A stretch of DNA of 64,000 nucleotides, taken from Phytohabitans sp036906915 (GTDB lineage: Bacteria > Actinomycetota > Actinomycetes > Mycobacteriales > Micromonosporaceae). The notes under the pieces are model-generated. The model ran no database searches and had not been told where the DNA came from. It saw only the letters and a list, made by a program, of their open reading frames with translations. The position numbers were made by a program, and so were the translations under genes. Numbering within the stretch: the first letter of the stretch is position 1; each line of letters begins with the position of its first letter. Shown piece by piece: positions 41,248-50,203 of the stretch. The DNA is taken from NCBI RefSeq assembly GCF_036906915.1, contig NZ_JBAKHX010000002.1:124001-188000 (forward strand), in the 5' to 3' direction.

Positions 41248-41451
41248 CTACGCGAGGTTGGCGTGACGCTCGGCGTACACGTGCGCGAGGAAGGCGTCTA
41301 GCTCCTCGTCGCTCTCGAACACGCCGTCGCACTTGAGATCATCGACCGACTCGATGGGCTTAAGGCCCCGACGACGGACCTGCTCGTCCAGCGACTCGCG
41401 GCGACGGGCGATCCGGCACGGGTCGTTCAGAGGCTCGGCTCCACTCGTCAT
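41248..41451 (-). CDS. VapB-like antitoxin
   Basis: A 67-residue acidic/basic mixed protein encoded 6 nt upstream of the PIN toxin, the standard antitoxin-toxin order. It starts MTSGAEPLND and ends with a helical acidic region SDEELDAFLAHVYAERHANL that could wrap the toxin. No classical DNA-binding motif is obvious, although the Arg-rich RIARRRESLDEQVRRRG may serve. A degenerate copy lies at 40476-40650. Assignment rests mainly on position and size. Confidence 0.75.
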   Translation of the reverse strand: MTSGAEPLNDPCRIARRRESLDEQVRRRGLKPIESVDDLKCDGVFESDEELDAFLAHVYAERHANLA

Positions 41452-41509
41452 TCGCTCACCACCCTTCGCCGCGAGTCTGTCACGCCTGGCGCTGGTTCAC
41501 CGACCCCAA

Positions 41510-42172
<663 letters not shown>

Positions 42173-42217
42173 GGGTTGACACCTCCGACAGGGATAACGC
42201 CAAGGGCCGCCCGAGCC

Positions 42218-42631
42218 TTACCCGAGCGCTGCGGCGATCTTCTCGGCGTACAGGCTGGCCTCGTCGTCAGACGTGTACCGCGTCCGCGGCCAGAAGAAAC
42301 CGCGTAGGCCGTCGCCTTTCGTCCGCGGTACCACGTGGGTGTGGAGGTGCGGCACGGACTGCGACACCTTGTTGTTCATGGCGACGAAGGTCCCGCCGGC
42401 TCCGAGGCCGGCCTCGACGGCGAGGGACAGGCGTCGCACCAGGCCGAAGTAGGGCGCCAGGTCGCCGGTGGGCAGGTCGCCGAGGACGGCGACGTGCGTG
42501 CGCGGCACGACCAGGATGTGGCCTTTGAAGACGGGCCTGGTGTCGAGGAACGCGAATCCGGCGGGCTCGTCGGCCACCACGAACGCCGGTACGGAGCCCG
42601 CGACGATGCCACAGAACAAGCATTCGGCCAT
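42218..42631 (-). CDS. HIT family protein
   Basis: A 137-residue histidine-triad protein, a nucleotide hydrolase or transferase. The N-terminus CLFCGIVAGSVPAFVVAD is typical, FKGHILVVPRTHV follows, and the triad is SVPHLHTHVVPR. Its specific nucleotide is unknown. It is divergent from metB with 62 bp between starts and 45 bp downstream of msrA on the same strand. Confidence 0.92.
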   Translation of the reverse strand: MAECLFCGIVAGSVPAFVVADEPAGFAFLDTRPVFKGHILVVPRTHVAVLGDLPTGDLAPYFGLVRRLSLAVEAGLGAGGTFVAMNNKVSQSVPHLHTHVVPRTKGDGLRGFFWPRTRYTSDDEASLYAEKIAAALG

Positions 42632-42693
42632 CCGGGAAGAGTAAGGCGCGGCGTGCGTGAGGGCGGGACCGGGGAAGGACTAGCCTCGGCCCA

Positions 42694-43833
42694 ATGACGT
42701 ACGGGTTCGACACGCTCGCCATCCACGCCGGCCAGGAGCCGGAGGCCCGCACCGGCGCGGTGGTGCCGCCGATCTTCCAGACCAGCACGTTCGCGCAGGA
42801 CGCGGTGGGTGAGCCCCGCCTCGGCTACGAGTACGCGCGGTCGGGCAACCCGACCCGCGACGCGTTGCAGGAGTGCCTGGCCGCGCTGGAGGGCGGCCGG
42901 CGTGGCCTGACGTTCGCGTCGGGGCTGGCCGCGGAAGACACACTCCTGCGCACCGTGTGCCGGCCTGGCGACCACGTGGTGATCCCGGACGACGCGTACG
43001 GCGGCACCTACCGGCTGTTCGCCAAGGTCGCCGAGCGTTGGGGGCTGGCCTGGACGGCCGCGCGTATTTCCGACATCGACCAGGTGCGGGCGGCTGTCAC
43101 CGACAAGACGAAGGTCATCTGGGTCGAGACCCCCACCAATCCGCTGCTCGGCATCGCCGACATCGCGGGGCTCGCGGGCGTCGCGCACGAAAACGACGCG
43201 CTCCTGGTCGTCGACAACACGTTCGCGTCGCCGTACCTCCAGCAGCCCATCGCGCATGGGGCCGACATCGTCGTGCACTCGACGACGAAGTACATCGGCG
43301 GCCACTCTGACGTGATCGGTGGTGCGCTCGTCGTGGCCGACCCCGGGTTGGGCGACGAGTTGGCGTACCACCAGAACGCGATGGGCGGCATCAACGGCCC
43401 CTTCGACGCATGGCTGACCCTCCGCGGTGTGAAGACGCTCGGGGTACGCATGGACCGGCACTGCGACAACGCCGAGCGCGTCGCGGCGTACCTCCAGCGG
43501 CACCCGAAGATCGCCCAGGTTCTGTACCCGGGCCTGCCCACCCACCCCGGCCACGAGACCGCGGCGAAGCAGATGCGCCGCTTCGGCGGGATGATCTCCT
43601 TCCGCGTGGCGGGCGGTGAGGCGCAGGCGGTCGAGGTCTGCAACCGGACGAAGCTCTTCGTGCTCGCGGAGTCGCTCGGCGGGGTCGAATCCCTCATCGA
43701 GCACCCCGGCAAGATGACACACGCGAGCGCTGCCGGCTCGCCGCTTGAAGTTCCCTCGGATCTCGTGCGACTGTCGGTCGGCATCGAGACCGCCGACGAT
43801 CTACTCGCGGATCTGGAGCAGGCACTCGGCTAG
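42694..43833 (+). CDS. metB: Cystathionine gamma-synthase/lyase-type PLP enzyme
   Basis: A 379-residue Cys/Met-metabolism PLP enzyme. N-terminus FDTLAIHAGQEPEARTGAVV is diagnostic; the active Tyr/Arg region is GYEYARSGNPTRDALQ; the PLP Lys lies in VHSTTKYIGGHSDVIGG; SLGGVESLIEHPGKMTHAS ends the domain. By the EYARSGNPT form it is most like cystathionine gamma-synthase, though lyase activity is possible. TAGCCT lies 7 nt before the ATG, predicting a leaderless mRNA. It is followed by the amidase 16 bp on. Confidence 0.88.
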   Translation: MTYGFDTLAIHAGQEPEARTGAVVPPIFQTSTFAQDAVGEPRLGYEYARSGNPTRDALQECLAALEGGRRGLTFASGLAAEDTLLRTVCRPGDHVVIPDDAYGGTYRLFAKVAERWGLAWTAARISDIDQVRAAVTDKTKVIWVETPTNPLLGIADIAGLAGVAHENDALLVVDNTFASPYLQQPIAHGADIVVHSTTKYIGGHSDVIGGALVVADPGLGDELAYHQNAMGGINGPFDAWLTLRGVKTLGVRMDRHCDNAERVAAYLQRHPKIAQVLYPGLPTHPGHETAAKQMRRFGGMISFRVAGGEAQAVEVCNRTKLFVLAESLGGVESLIEHPGKMTHASAAGSPLEVPSDLVRLSVGIETADDLLADLEQALG

Positions 43834-43849
43834 CCCAAGGGGAGGGGCC

Positions 43850-45253
43850 GTGCAGGAGACGTGGGTCGGCGCGACTGCGAAGCAGATCGCCCGTGCGGTG
43901 CGGCGCGGCGACGCTTCCGCGACGCAAGTGGTCGCCGACCATCTCGATCACATCGCGACCGCCGATCCGGTGCTGTCCGCGTTTCGGGTGGTGCGGGGCG
44001 GTGAGGCGATCGTCGAGGCGGAAAAGGTCGACGAGCAGGACGACCTCGCCAACCTGCCGCTGGCCGGGGTGCCGGTAGCGGTCAAGGAGAACACCGCCGT
44101 CGCGGGCCTGCCCACGTGGAATGGCTCGGCGGCGGCGCGCGGGCCGGTGGCCGAGGACGACCACGAGGTGGTTCGCAGGCTGCGGGGTGCGGGCGCGGTC
44201 GTGGTCGGTGTGACCCGGATGCCCGAGCTGGGCCTGTGGGCGACGACGGACGACGAGACGGGCACGACCCGCAACCCGTGGCGCACCGACCGCACCCCCG
44301 GCGGCTCGTCGGGCGGTGCGGCGGCCGCGGTCGCGGCCGGCCTGGTGCCTTTCGCGCACGGCAACGACGGGCTCGGCTCGATCCGGATCCCCGCCGCCTG
44401 CTGCGGCCTGATCGGGCTCAAGCCGGGTCGCGGCGTGGTGCCGTGCAACCTGGGCGCCGACGACTGGTACGGCCTCACCGAGCACGGCATCCTCGCCACG
44501 ACCGTCGCCGACGCGGCGGTCGGGTTTGCGGTGCTCGCCGGCCGCCGCCCGGAGAAGCTGGTCGAGCCGCAGCGGCTCAAGGTCGCCGTGTCGCTGCGTT
44601 CGCCGGTCCGCGGGGTACGACCGGACAAGCCCAACCGCGACGCGGTCGCCGAGGCGACCCGCCTGCTGGTCGCCGCCGGGCACGACGCGGTCACCGCCGA
44701 CCCGGTATATCCGACGTCGCTTGGCCTACGCGGCATCGCGACCTGGTTCGGCGCCGCGTGCCGCGACGCCGAGTCGGCCGGGCTCGACCGCAAGACCCTC
44801 CAGCCACGGACCCGCCGGCACGTCGCGCTCGGCGCGTGGGCACTACGCAAGGGGTACGTCCGAGAGTCGGACCGCGCGGGCTGGCGCGACCGGTCGATCG
44901 GCTTCTTCTCCGACCACGGCGTCGACCTGATGATCACGCCCGCGCTGGCCGGTGCGCCCATCGCCGCCGATGGCTGGTCACGGCGGTCATGGCGGGCCAA
45001 CATGGTCGCCAACATCCGGTACGCGCCCTACGCCGCACCCTGGAACATCGCCGGGCTGCCCGCCCTGGTCGTGCCCGTCGGCATGCGGCCCGACGGGTTG
45101 CCCGTGGCCGTGCAGATCGTCGGACCGCCCGGTTCGGAGCTGTCGCTGCTGGCGGTGGCGGGCCAGTTCGAGATGATCGCGCCGTGGCAGCGGCACGCGT
45201 CGACCTGGCCGCGTGTGGGCAGGTCAGCCGGTGGTGCGACGATCGGGCAATGA
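43850..45253 (+). CDS. Amidase signature family enzyme
   Basis: A 467-residue amidase starting at GTG 43850 behind GGGGAGGGG. The Ser-cisSer-Lys triad is visible: Lys in PVAVKENTAVAG, cis-Ser in TPGGSSGGAAAAVA, nucleophile Ser in GNDGLGSIRIPAACCG. Length fits the family. The substrate is unknown. It lies 16 bp behind metB. Its stop overlaps the ATG of a micro-ORF that leads into ilvA. Confidence 0.9.
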   Translation: MQETWVGATAKQIARAVRRGDASATQVVADHLDHIATADPVLSAFRVVRGGEAIVEAEKVDEQDDLANLPLAGVPVAVKENTAVAGLPTWNGSAAARGPVAEDDHEVVRRLRGAGAVVVGVTRMPELGLWATTDDETGTTRNPWRTDRTPGGSSGGAAAAVAAGLVPFAHGNDGLGSIRIPAACCGLIGLKPGRGVVPCNLGADDWYGLTEHGILATTVADAAVGFAVLAGRRPEKLVEPQRLKVAVSLRSPVRGVRPDKPNRDAVAEATRLLVAAGHDAVTADPVYPTSLGLRGIATWFGAACRDAESAGLDRKTLQPRTRRHVALGAWALRKGYVRESDRAGWRDRSIGFFSDHGVDLMITPALAGAPIAADGWSRRSWRANMVANIRYAPYAAPWNIAGLPALVVPVGMRPDGLPVAVQIVGPPGSELSLLAVAGQFEMIAPWQRHASTWPRVGRSAGGATIGQ

Positions 45254-45333
45254 GCGAGCGAAGCGAGCGGATCATTGGGCTCAGTGCGCTTGGAGCCTCA
45301 TGGCCGCCCGCGGCGAAGCGAGGACGGTCATGA
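45250..45333 (+). CDS. Micro-ORF bridging amidase and ilvA
   Basis: A 27-codon ORF whose ATG overlaps the amidase stop (ATGA at 45250) and whose TGA overlaps the ilvA ATG (ATGA at 45330). The product begins MSERSERIIG. The DNA contains GCGAGCGAAGCGAGCG (45254-45269), an exact copy of which occurs inside the GGDEF-EAL gene at 51161. It has the same architecture as the purN/purH micro-ORF. It is probably a repeat insertion that keeps translational coupling, not a conserved protein. Confidence 0.5.
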   Translation: MSERSERIIGLSALGASWPPAAKRGRS

Positions 45334-46547
45334 GGGAGCTCCTGACCTTGGGCGACGTCGAGGCCGCCCGAGACCTGCTGAGCGGGGTCGTCCGGACTAC
45401 GCCACTTGAACCGTCCCGCCCGCTGTCCGCGGCCATCGGCGGTCCGGCCTGGCTCAAGTGTGAAAACCTGCAGCGTGCCGGCTCGTACAAGGTGCGTGGC
45501 GCGTACGTGCGCATCTCCCGGCTGTCGCCGGAGGAGCGGGCCCGTGGCGTGGTCGCCGCCAGCGCCGGTAACCACGCCCAGGGCGTGGCGCTCGCCGCCG
45601 GGCTGCTCGGCGCCGTCTCCACGGTCTTCATGCCGGTGGGCGCGCCCATCCCGAAGGTGTTGGCCACCAAGGGGTACGGGGCCCGGATCGAGTACGCGGG
45701 CACCACAGTCGACGACGCCCTGGTGGCCGCCCGCGAGTTCGCCGAACGTACGGGGGCGGTGCTGATCCACCCGTTCGACCACCCGGACGTGATCGCCGGG
45801 CAGGGCACGGTGGCGCTGGAGATCCTCGAACAGTGCCCGGACGTCAAGACAATCGTTGCCGGGTTGGGCGGTGGCGGGCTGCTCTCCGGCATCGCGGTCG
45901 CCGCCAAGGCGCTCCGCCCGGACGTACGGGTGATCGGTGTGCAGGCCGAAGGCGCTGCCGCGTACCCGCCGTCACTGCGGGCCGGCACGCCCGTCCGGCT
46001 GGCAACATTGGACACGATCGCCGACGGCATCGCGGTGGGTTGCCCGGGCGAGCACACGTTCGCGCACGTCAGCAAGCTCGTCGACGAGGTCGTGACGGTG
46101 ACCGAGGAGGATATTTCCCGGGCGCTGCTGATGCTGCTGGAGCGCGGCAAACTGGTTGTCGAGCCGGCGGGCGCCGTGGGCGTGGCGGCCATGATGGCCG
46201 GCGCGGTGACCGTCGAGACGCCCGCGGTGGCGGTGTTGTCGGGCGGCAACATCGACCCGCTCCTGCTGCTGCGAGTGATCGAGCACGGGCTGACGGCGGC
46301 CGGCCGGCACCTGCGGTTCACCGTGCATTGTGGAGACCAGCCGGGACAGTTGGCTTCTCTGCTCGCCCTGATCGCCGAGCACCGGGCCAACGTGGTGGAC
46401 GTGCAGCATCAGCGGGTGAGCCCGCGGCTGCGGCTGGGCGAGGTCGAGGTGGCGCTTTCCGTCGAGACGCGCGGCCCCGAACACGCCGAAAAGCTCATCG
46501 GTCTGCTGCGCGCCAGCGGATACGAGGTGACGTTCCGCTCCGCGTAG
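45330..46547 (+). CDS. ilvA: Threonine ammonia-lyase
   Basis: A 405-residue PLP enzyme converting threonine to 2-oxobutanoate for isoleucine synthesis. The PLP Lys is in QRAGSYKVRGAYVR, SAGNHAQGVALAA follows, the phosphate loop is VAGLGGGGLLSGIA, and the last ~70 residues form an ACT-type domain (HCGDQPGQLASLLALI). The short single-ACT form resembles TdcB/catabolic or actinobacterial IlvA. The start at ATG 45330 is set by the ATGA overlap; upstream codons belong to the micro-ORF region. Confidence 0.9.
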   Translation: MRELLTLGDVEAARDLLSGVVRTTPLEPSRPLSAAIGGPAWLKCENLQRAGSYKVRGAYVRISRLSPEERARGVVAASAGNHAQGVALAAGLLGAVSTVFMPVGAPIPKVLATKGYGARIEYAGTTVDDALVAAREFAERTGAVLIHPFDHPDVIAGQGTVALEILEQCPDVKTIVAGLGGGGLLSGIAVAAKALRPDVRVIGVQAEGAAAYPPSLRAGTPVRLATLDTIADGIAVGCPGEHTFAHVSKLVDEVVTVTEEDISRALLMLLERGKLVVEPAGAVGVAAMMAGAVTVETPAVAVLSGGNIDPLLLLRVIEHGLTAAGRHLRFTVHCGDQPGQLASLLALIAEHRANVVDVQHQRVSPRLRLGEVEVALSVETRGPEHAEKLIGLLRASGYEVTFRSA

Positions 46548-46609
46548 CCTCTTGATACGGCGGTGCCCGCCGCCAGAAGGCGACGGGCACCAATGTGCTC
46601 GTACGGGTC

Positions 46610-47554
46610 TTACTGCCAGCTCGGCTTCGACTTCTTGACAGCCTGGGCCCGAGTCGCGGCCGCGCTGCTCGCGGCCCCCCGCAGGCCGGCGGTCGCGTCG
46701 GCCGACGTGATGTTGGGGTTGACCGCTCCGTCGCTGACCACGAACGCCACGATGTCGAGGAGGAAGTGCGTGGTCTGGCTGGTGAAGACGGACAGGCCGG
46801 AGGCGACCGAGGTGTCGTCCCAGCCGGACGCGCTGAATACGAAGTTGGACAGGTTCTGGCCCGGCGAGTAGTTGACGCTGGAGACGCCCGGCCGGGTCGT
46901 GTTGTAGGCCCACACGGTCAGGAAGCCAGCGGCCCCCTGCCCGGTGACGGTCGCGTTGAGCAGCACGGCGTTCGGGAAGAACGCCAGGTCGCTCAGGTCG
47001 ATGTTGACCGACCGGCCCGCGATCAGGCGACCGGCGCTGTCGAGGTTGCCCGCCGCGTTGAGGATGCGCGCGCGTCCAGCGGTGTTGCGGGTGTCAATCG
47101 CCCGGGTCGGCGTCACGGGCACCGTGGTGTTCGAGTTGAACGTCGAGTGCACCGCGTGCGAGAACGTGAAGCCGGGGTACTGCACCGACACCCACGGCAG
47201 GCCCAGTCCGTCGGCGGCGAGCGAGCCGGCCGGAGCGTCGTCGTTCAGCCAGTCGCCGTGCGGTACGAGCTGGAGCGCCGGGCCGGCCGCCGTGCCACCC
47301 TCGACGGGCGTCTCGTTCGGGTTGTACAGCGCCAGGGTCGGGAGCTCCGGGCTGCTCGCCTGGATACCCGTGCTCGGGACATTGGTGCCGACGTTGTTGT
47401 TCTGGCCCTGGAGGACCGGCTGGCCCGGGGCAGCCTGGGCGGGCGTTGCGGCCACCGCACCCGCAACGCCGGCACCCGCGACGCCCGCCGCGACCGTGCC
47501 GGCGCGGCGCAGGAGCCGGCGGCGGTCCACGGTGGACTTTTCGGACTCTGCCAT
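46610..47554 (-). CDS. Tat-exported beta-rich surface protein
   Basis: A 314-residue protein. A twin-arginine signal (VDRRRLLRRAGTVAAGV) with cleavage near PAQAA directs folded export. The mature region contains TRAIDTRNTAGRARIL, AVLLNATVTGQGAAGFLTVW and SSVNYSPGQNLSNF, typical of beta-rich secreted domains widespread in actinobacteria whose role is not known. There are no catalytic motifs. It lies downstream of greA on the same strand after 93 bp. Confidence 0.8.
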   Translation of the reverse strand: MAESEKSTVDRRRLLRRAGTVAAGVAGAGVAGAVAATPAQAAPGQPVLQGQNNNVGTNVPSTGIQASSPELPTLALYNPNETPVEGGTAAGPALQLVPHGDWLNDDAPAGSLAADGLGLPWVSVQYPGFTFSHAVHSTFNSNTTVPVTPTRAIDTRNTAGRARILNAAGNLDSAGRLIAGRSVNIDLSDLAFFPNAVLLNATVTGQGAAGFLTVWAYNTTRPGVSSVNYSPGQNLSNFVFSASGWDDTSVASGLSVFTSQTTHFLLDIVAFVVSDGAVNPNITSADATAGLRGAASSAAATRAQAVKKSKPSWQ

Positions 47555-47647
47555 TCGAGTTACCTCCCCATGAAGGAAGGCTCACTTTTCGTGAGCCGAC
47601 GGCGATCCTCGCAAGGGAAGGGTGTGTCGCGCTATCCGTCGAACGTC

Positions 47648-48148
47648 CTAGCCGCCGAACGGCTTGAACTCGACGACCGTGACCTTGATGTCTGCGCCGC
47701 TCGGTGCGGTGTAGGTCACGGTCTGGCCGGGCCGAGCGCCGAGAATGGCCTGTCCTAGGGCGGATTCCGGGCTGTACACGGTCAGATCAGTCGTGGCCGC
47801 GATCTCCCGGGACCCGAGCAGGAATGTCTCGGTATCGTCGGTGTCGTCGTCGAAATGGATGGTCACGACGGTGCCGGGCGCGACCTTGTCGGCCTTGGGG
47901 GCGTCGCCGACGCGAGCGGTGCGCAACAGCTCCTGCAGCTGGCGGATCCGCATCTCGGCCTTGCCCTGCTCTTCCCTGGCAGCGTGGTAACCGCCGTTCT
48001 CGCGCAGGTCGCCTTCCTCGCGTCGCGCGTTGATCTCAGCGGCCATCGCCGGACGGGCCGCGATCAGCTCGTCGAGCTCGGCCTTCAGACGGTCGTGCGC
48101 GTCCTGGGACAGCCAGGTGGCCTGCGCCTGGGGGTCGGTGGTGGACAC
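47648..48148 (-). CDS. greA: Transcription elongation factor GreA
   Basis: A 166-residue factor that enters the RNA polymerase secondary channel and rescues backtracked complexes. The N-terminal coiled coil carries the acidic tip in REEGDLRENGGYHAAREEQ, and the C-terminal globular domain contains VYSPESALGQAILGARPG. Length is standard. Starts at ATG 48148. It stands apart from the DUF4307 gene upstream by 127 bp. Confidence 0.95.
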   Translation of the reverse strand: MSTTDPQAQATWLSQDAHDRLKAELDELIAARPAMAAEINARREEGDLRENGGYHAAREEQGKAEMRIRQLQELLRTARVGDAPKADKVAPGTVVTIHFDDDTDDTETFLLGSREIAATTDLTVYSPESALGQAILGARPGQTVTYTAPSGADIKVTVVEFKPFGG

Positions 48149-48275
48149 AGACGATCTCCTCGGGTGGGCTAACGGGCAAACAAATCAGAACTACCAACTT
48201 ACCAGCGACTGACACCACCGTAATTACGCGTTTTTCTTCGGCGGCTGAACCGGGTCAGTCGTGCCGGTCAATTCG

Positions 48276-48710
48276 CTACTCGGCTGCCCGGCAGCGCACC
48301 ACTTCGCCGATCACGGGACGTGCGCTGGTCACAAGCCGGTATCGGGTCAGTGGACGGGTTTCACCGGGTGCCGCGGCCACCGCTACCTCCGCCTTGCCGA
48401 CCTCGGCGCCGTCGCGCGACCGGGCTCTCAACACGCAGATCGCCTTGCCGCCATCCGGCACGTTGACCCGGAACTCGACATCGATCCCGGTGTCGGTGAC
48501 TCCGGAGTAGCTGGTCACCTGGGCGTTGTAAGACGGGTCGCCGTACTGCTGGTACAGCTTGACCGCGAGCCCGACGCCCGCCGCGACCACCGCCGCGACC
48601 AGCAACGCGACCACCCACCGGCGCTGCTTGCGCGGCTCCCGCCGGCGGCCGTACCGGCCGGGCGGGAACACCGGGGCACCGGAGGTAGTTGTTGCCTGCG
48701 TCTTGGTCAC
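48276..48710 (-). CDS. DUF4307-type membrane protein
   Basis: A 144-residue protein starting at GTG 48710 (GGAGATC lies about 7 nt upstream); an in-frame ATG at 48779 would add 23 residues without family character. PVFPPGRYGRRREPRKQRRW precedes one hydrophobic helix (residues ~37-58) and then a ~80-residue outer domain with VTDTGIDVEFRVNVPDGG and CVLRARSRDG. The FPPGRYG start and position divergent from mca fit DUF4307. The function is unknown. Confidence 0.82.
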   Translation of the reverse strand: MTKTQATTTSGAPVFPPGRYGRRREPRKQRRWVVALLVAAVVAAGVGLAVKLYQQYGDPSYNAQVTSYSGVTDTGIDVEFRVNVPDGGKAICVLRARSRDGAEVGKAEVAVAAAPGETRPLTRYRLVTSARPVIGEVVRCRAAE

Positions 48711-48831
48711 CGGGGTGGATCTCCTGCGATTGTTGTCGGAGGCATCGGCCAGAATGGCGGAGGTGCGCTGCTGTTCCATAGTGACAGCACGTGATCGAGG
48801 GGGATCCGGCAGGTCGTGAGGGAGTTTTTCG

Positions 48832-49719
48832 TTGTCTGAGCAACTGCGTCTGATGGCTGTGCACGCACATCCGGACGACGAGTCCAGCAAGGGTGCCGCC
48901 ACTATGGCGAAATACGTCGCCGAGGGCGTGTCCGTGCTGGTCGTGACGTGTACGGGGGGCGAGCGGGGCAGTGTGCTCAACCCGAAGATGGATCGGCCCG
49001 ACGTGTGGGAAAACATCGCGGAGATCCGCCGCGCGGAGATGGACGCCGCCCGCGCGATCCTGGGTGTCGACCAGGCGTGGCTCGGCTTCGTCGACTCCGG
49101 CCTGCCCGAGGGCGACCCGCTGCCGCCGCTGCCCGACGGCTGCTTCGCGCTCCAGGACGTGCAGGCCGCGGCTGCACCGCTGGTGCGGTTGATGCGCGAG
49201 TTCCGCCCGCACGTGGTCCTGACGTACGACGAGGAGGGTGGCTACCCGCACCCCGACCACATCATGTGCCACAAGATCAGCATGGTGGCGTTCGACGCCG
49301 CAGGTGACGTCGAGCAGTTCCCCGAGATGGGTGAGGCGTGGCAGCCGGCCAAGCTGTACTACCAGCACACGTTCACGCGGGCGAAGTTCGTCGCGCTGCA
49401 CGAGGGCATGATCGAGGCCGGGCTCGAATCGCCCTACGCCGAGATGCTGGAGGGCTGGGAGGACGACGGGCGCGACAAGAGCGACCGGATCACCACCCGT
49501 GTCGAGTGCGGGGCCTACTTCCATCTGCGCGACGACGCCCTGCGTGCGCACGCGACCCAGGTCGACCCGGACGGGTTCTTCTTCCGGGCGCCACTGGACG
49601 TCCAGCAGCGGCTCTGGCCGACCGAAGACTTCGAGTTGGTCAAGTCGCATGTCGACAACGCGGTGCCGGAGACCGACCTGTTTGCGGGGTTGCGCCCGCC
49701 TGCGCGTACCGTGGAGTGA
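48832..49719 (+). CDS. mca: Mycothiol S-conjugate amidase
   Basis: A 295-residue zinc amidase that cleaves mycothiol conjugates of toxins so that mercapturic acids can be exported. Metal ligands are in VHAHPDDESSKGA and GGYPHPDHIMCH. Further segments TCTGGERGSVLNP and WLGFVDSGLPEGDP are typical of Mca rather than MshB. Start is TTG 48832 behind GAGGGAG. Length is standard. The next small gene shares one base with its stop codon (TGATG). Confidence 0.94.
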   Translation: MSEQLRLMAVHAHPDDESSKGAATMAKYVAEGVSVLVVTCTGGERGSVLNPKMDRPDVWENIAEIRRAEMDAARAILGVDQAWLGFVDSGLPEGDPLPPLPDGCFALQDVQAAAAPLVRLMREFRPHVVLTYDEEGGYPHPDHIMCHKISMVAFDAAGDVEQFPEMGEAWQPAKLYYQHTFTRAKFVALHEGMIEAGLESPYAEMLEGWEDDGRDKSDRITTRVECGAYFHLRDDALRAHATQVDPDGFFFRAPLDVQQRLWPTEDFELVKSHVDNAVPETDLFAGLRPPARTVE

Positions 49720-49967
49720 TGCTGACGGCTGCACAAGTGCTCGCGGAGAACAACTTCGGCGACACGCGCTCCGGTGGCCTGGCGGGGCCCATGGGGTTGT
49801 TCATCATCGTGCTGCTGGCGATCGCGACCGTGCTGTTGATCCGGAACATGAACGGTCGCCTGCGGCGGCTCCCCGGCCAGTTTCCGCAGCAGCAAGATCA
49901 AGAGAAGCGGGCGGCCGAATCCACGGGCACTGTCCTTGATCCGACAGATCGCGAGTCCAGCACCTGA
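49719..49967 (+). CDS. Small single-helix membrane protein
   Basis: An 82-residue protein whose ATG shares the last base of the mca stop. A short outer N-terminus is followed by one helix (GPMGLFIIVLLAIATVLLIR) and a basic, polar cytoplasmic tail. Small proteins of this form follow mca in related genomes as far as I recall. No function is known. The following 236 bp to 50203 hold only the probable promoter of the next gene. Confidence 0.75.
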   Translation: MLTAAQVLAENNFGDTRSGGLAGPMGLFIIVLLAIATVLLIRNMNGRLRRLPGQFPQQQDQEKRAAESTGTVLDPTDRESST

Positions 49968-50203
49968 CCGTGTTCTAGGGGATAGAGCGCTCCCAGCGCC
50001 CGGATCGGCGACCTTCTTGGTAAACCGACCCGGCGACCCCTGTTGCGCCAATCCCGTTTGGCTTAGCCTTCCGCCGGGGGCATTGTCCCCGGAGCTGCGG
50101 GTTGGGAGGGGACGCCGAAGATGATTCGTCGCGGATTCCCTCCTTCTGTCCGGAAACGCGCGCGGAGGAACGCCGGTTGGGGACCGGCGGTTCGGAGCGA
50201 CTC

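Noticed and set aside
43850..46547. A biosynthetic cluster from the metB-amidase-ilvA run with the AsnB-like gene
   Set aside because: The genes are ordinary amino-acid metabolism enzymes, the AsnB-like gene is 9 kb away, and no synthase, carrier or export gene is linked.
48711..48779. Longer N-terminus for the DUF4307 protein from ATG 48779
   Set aside because: The added residues have no family character, and the GTG at 48710 has a good ribosome site and leaves room for the divergent mca promoter.
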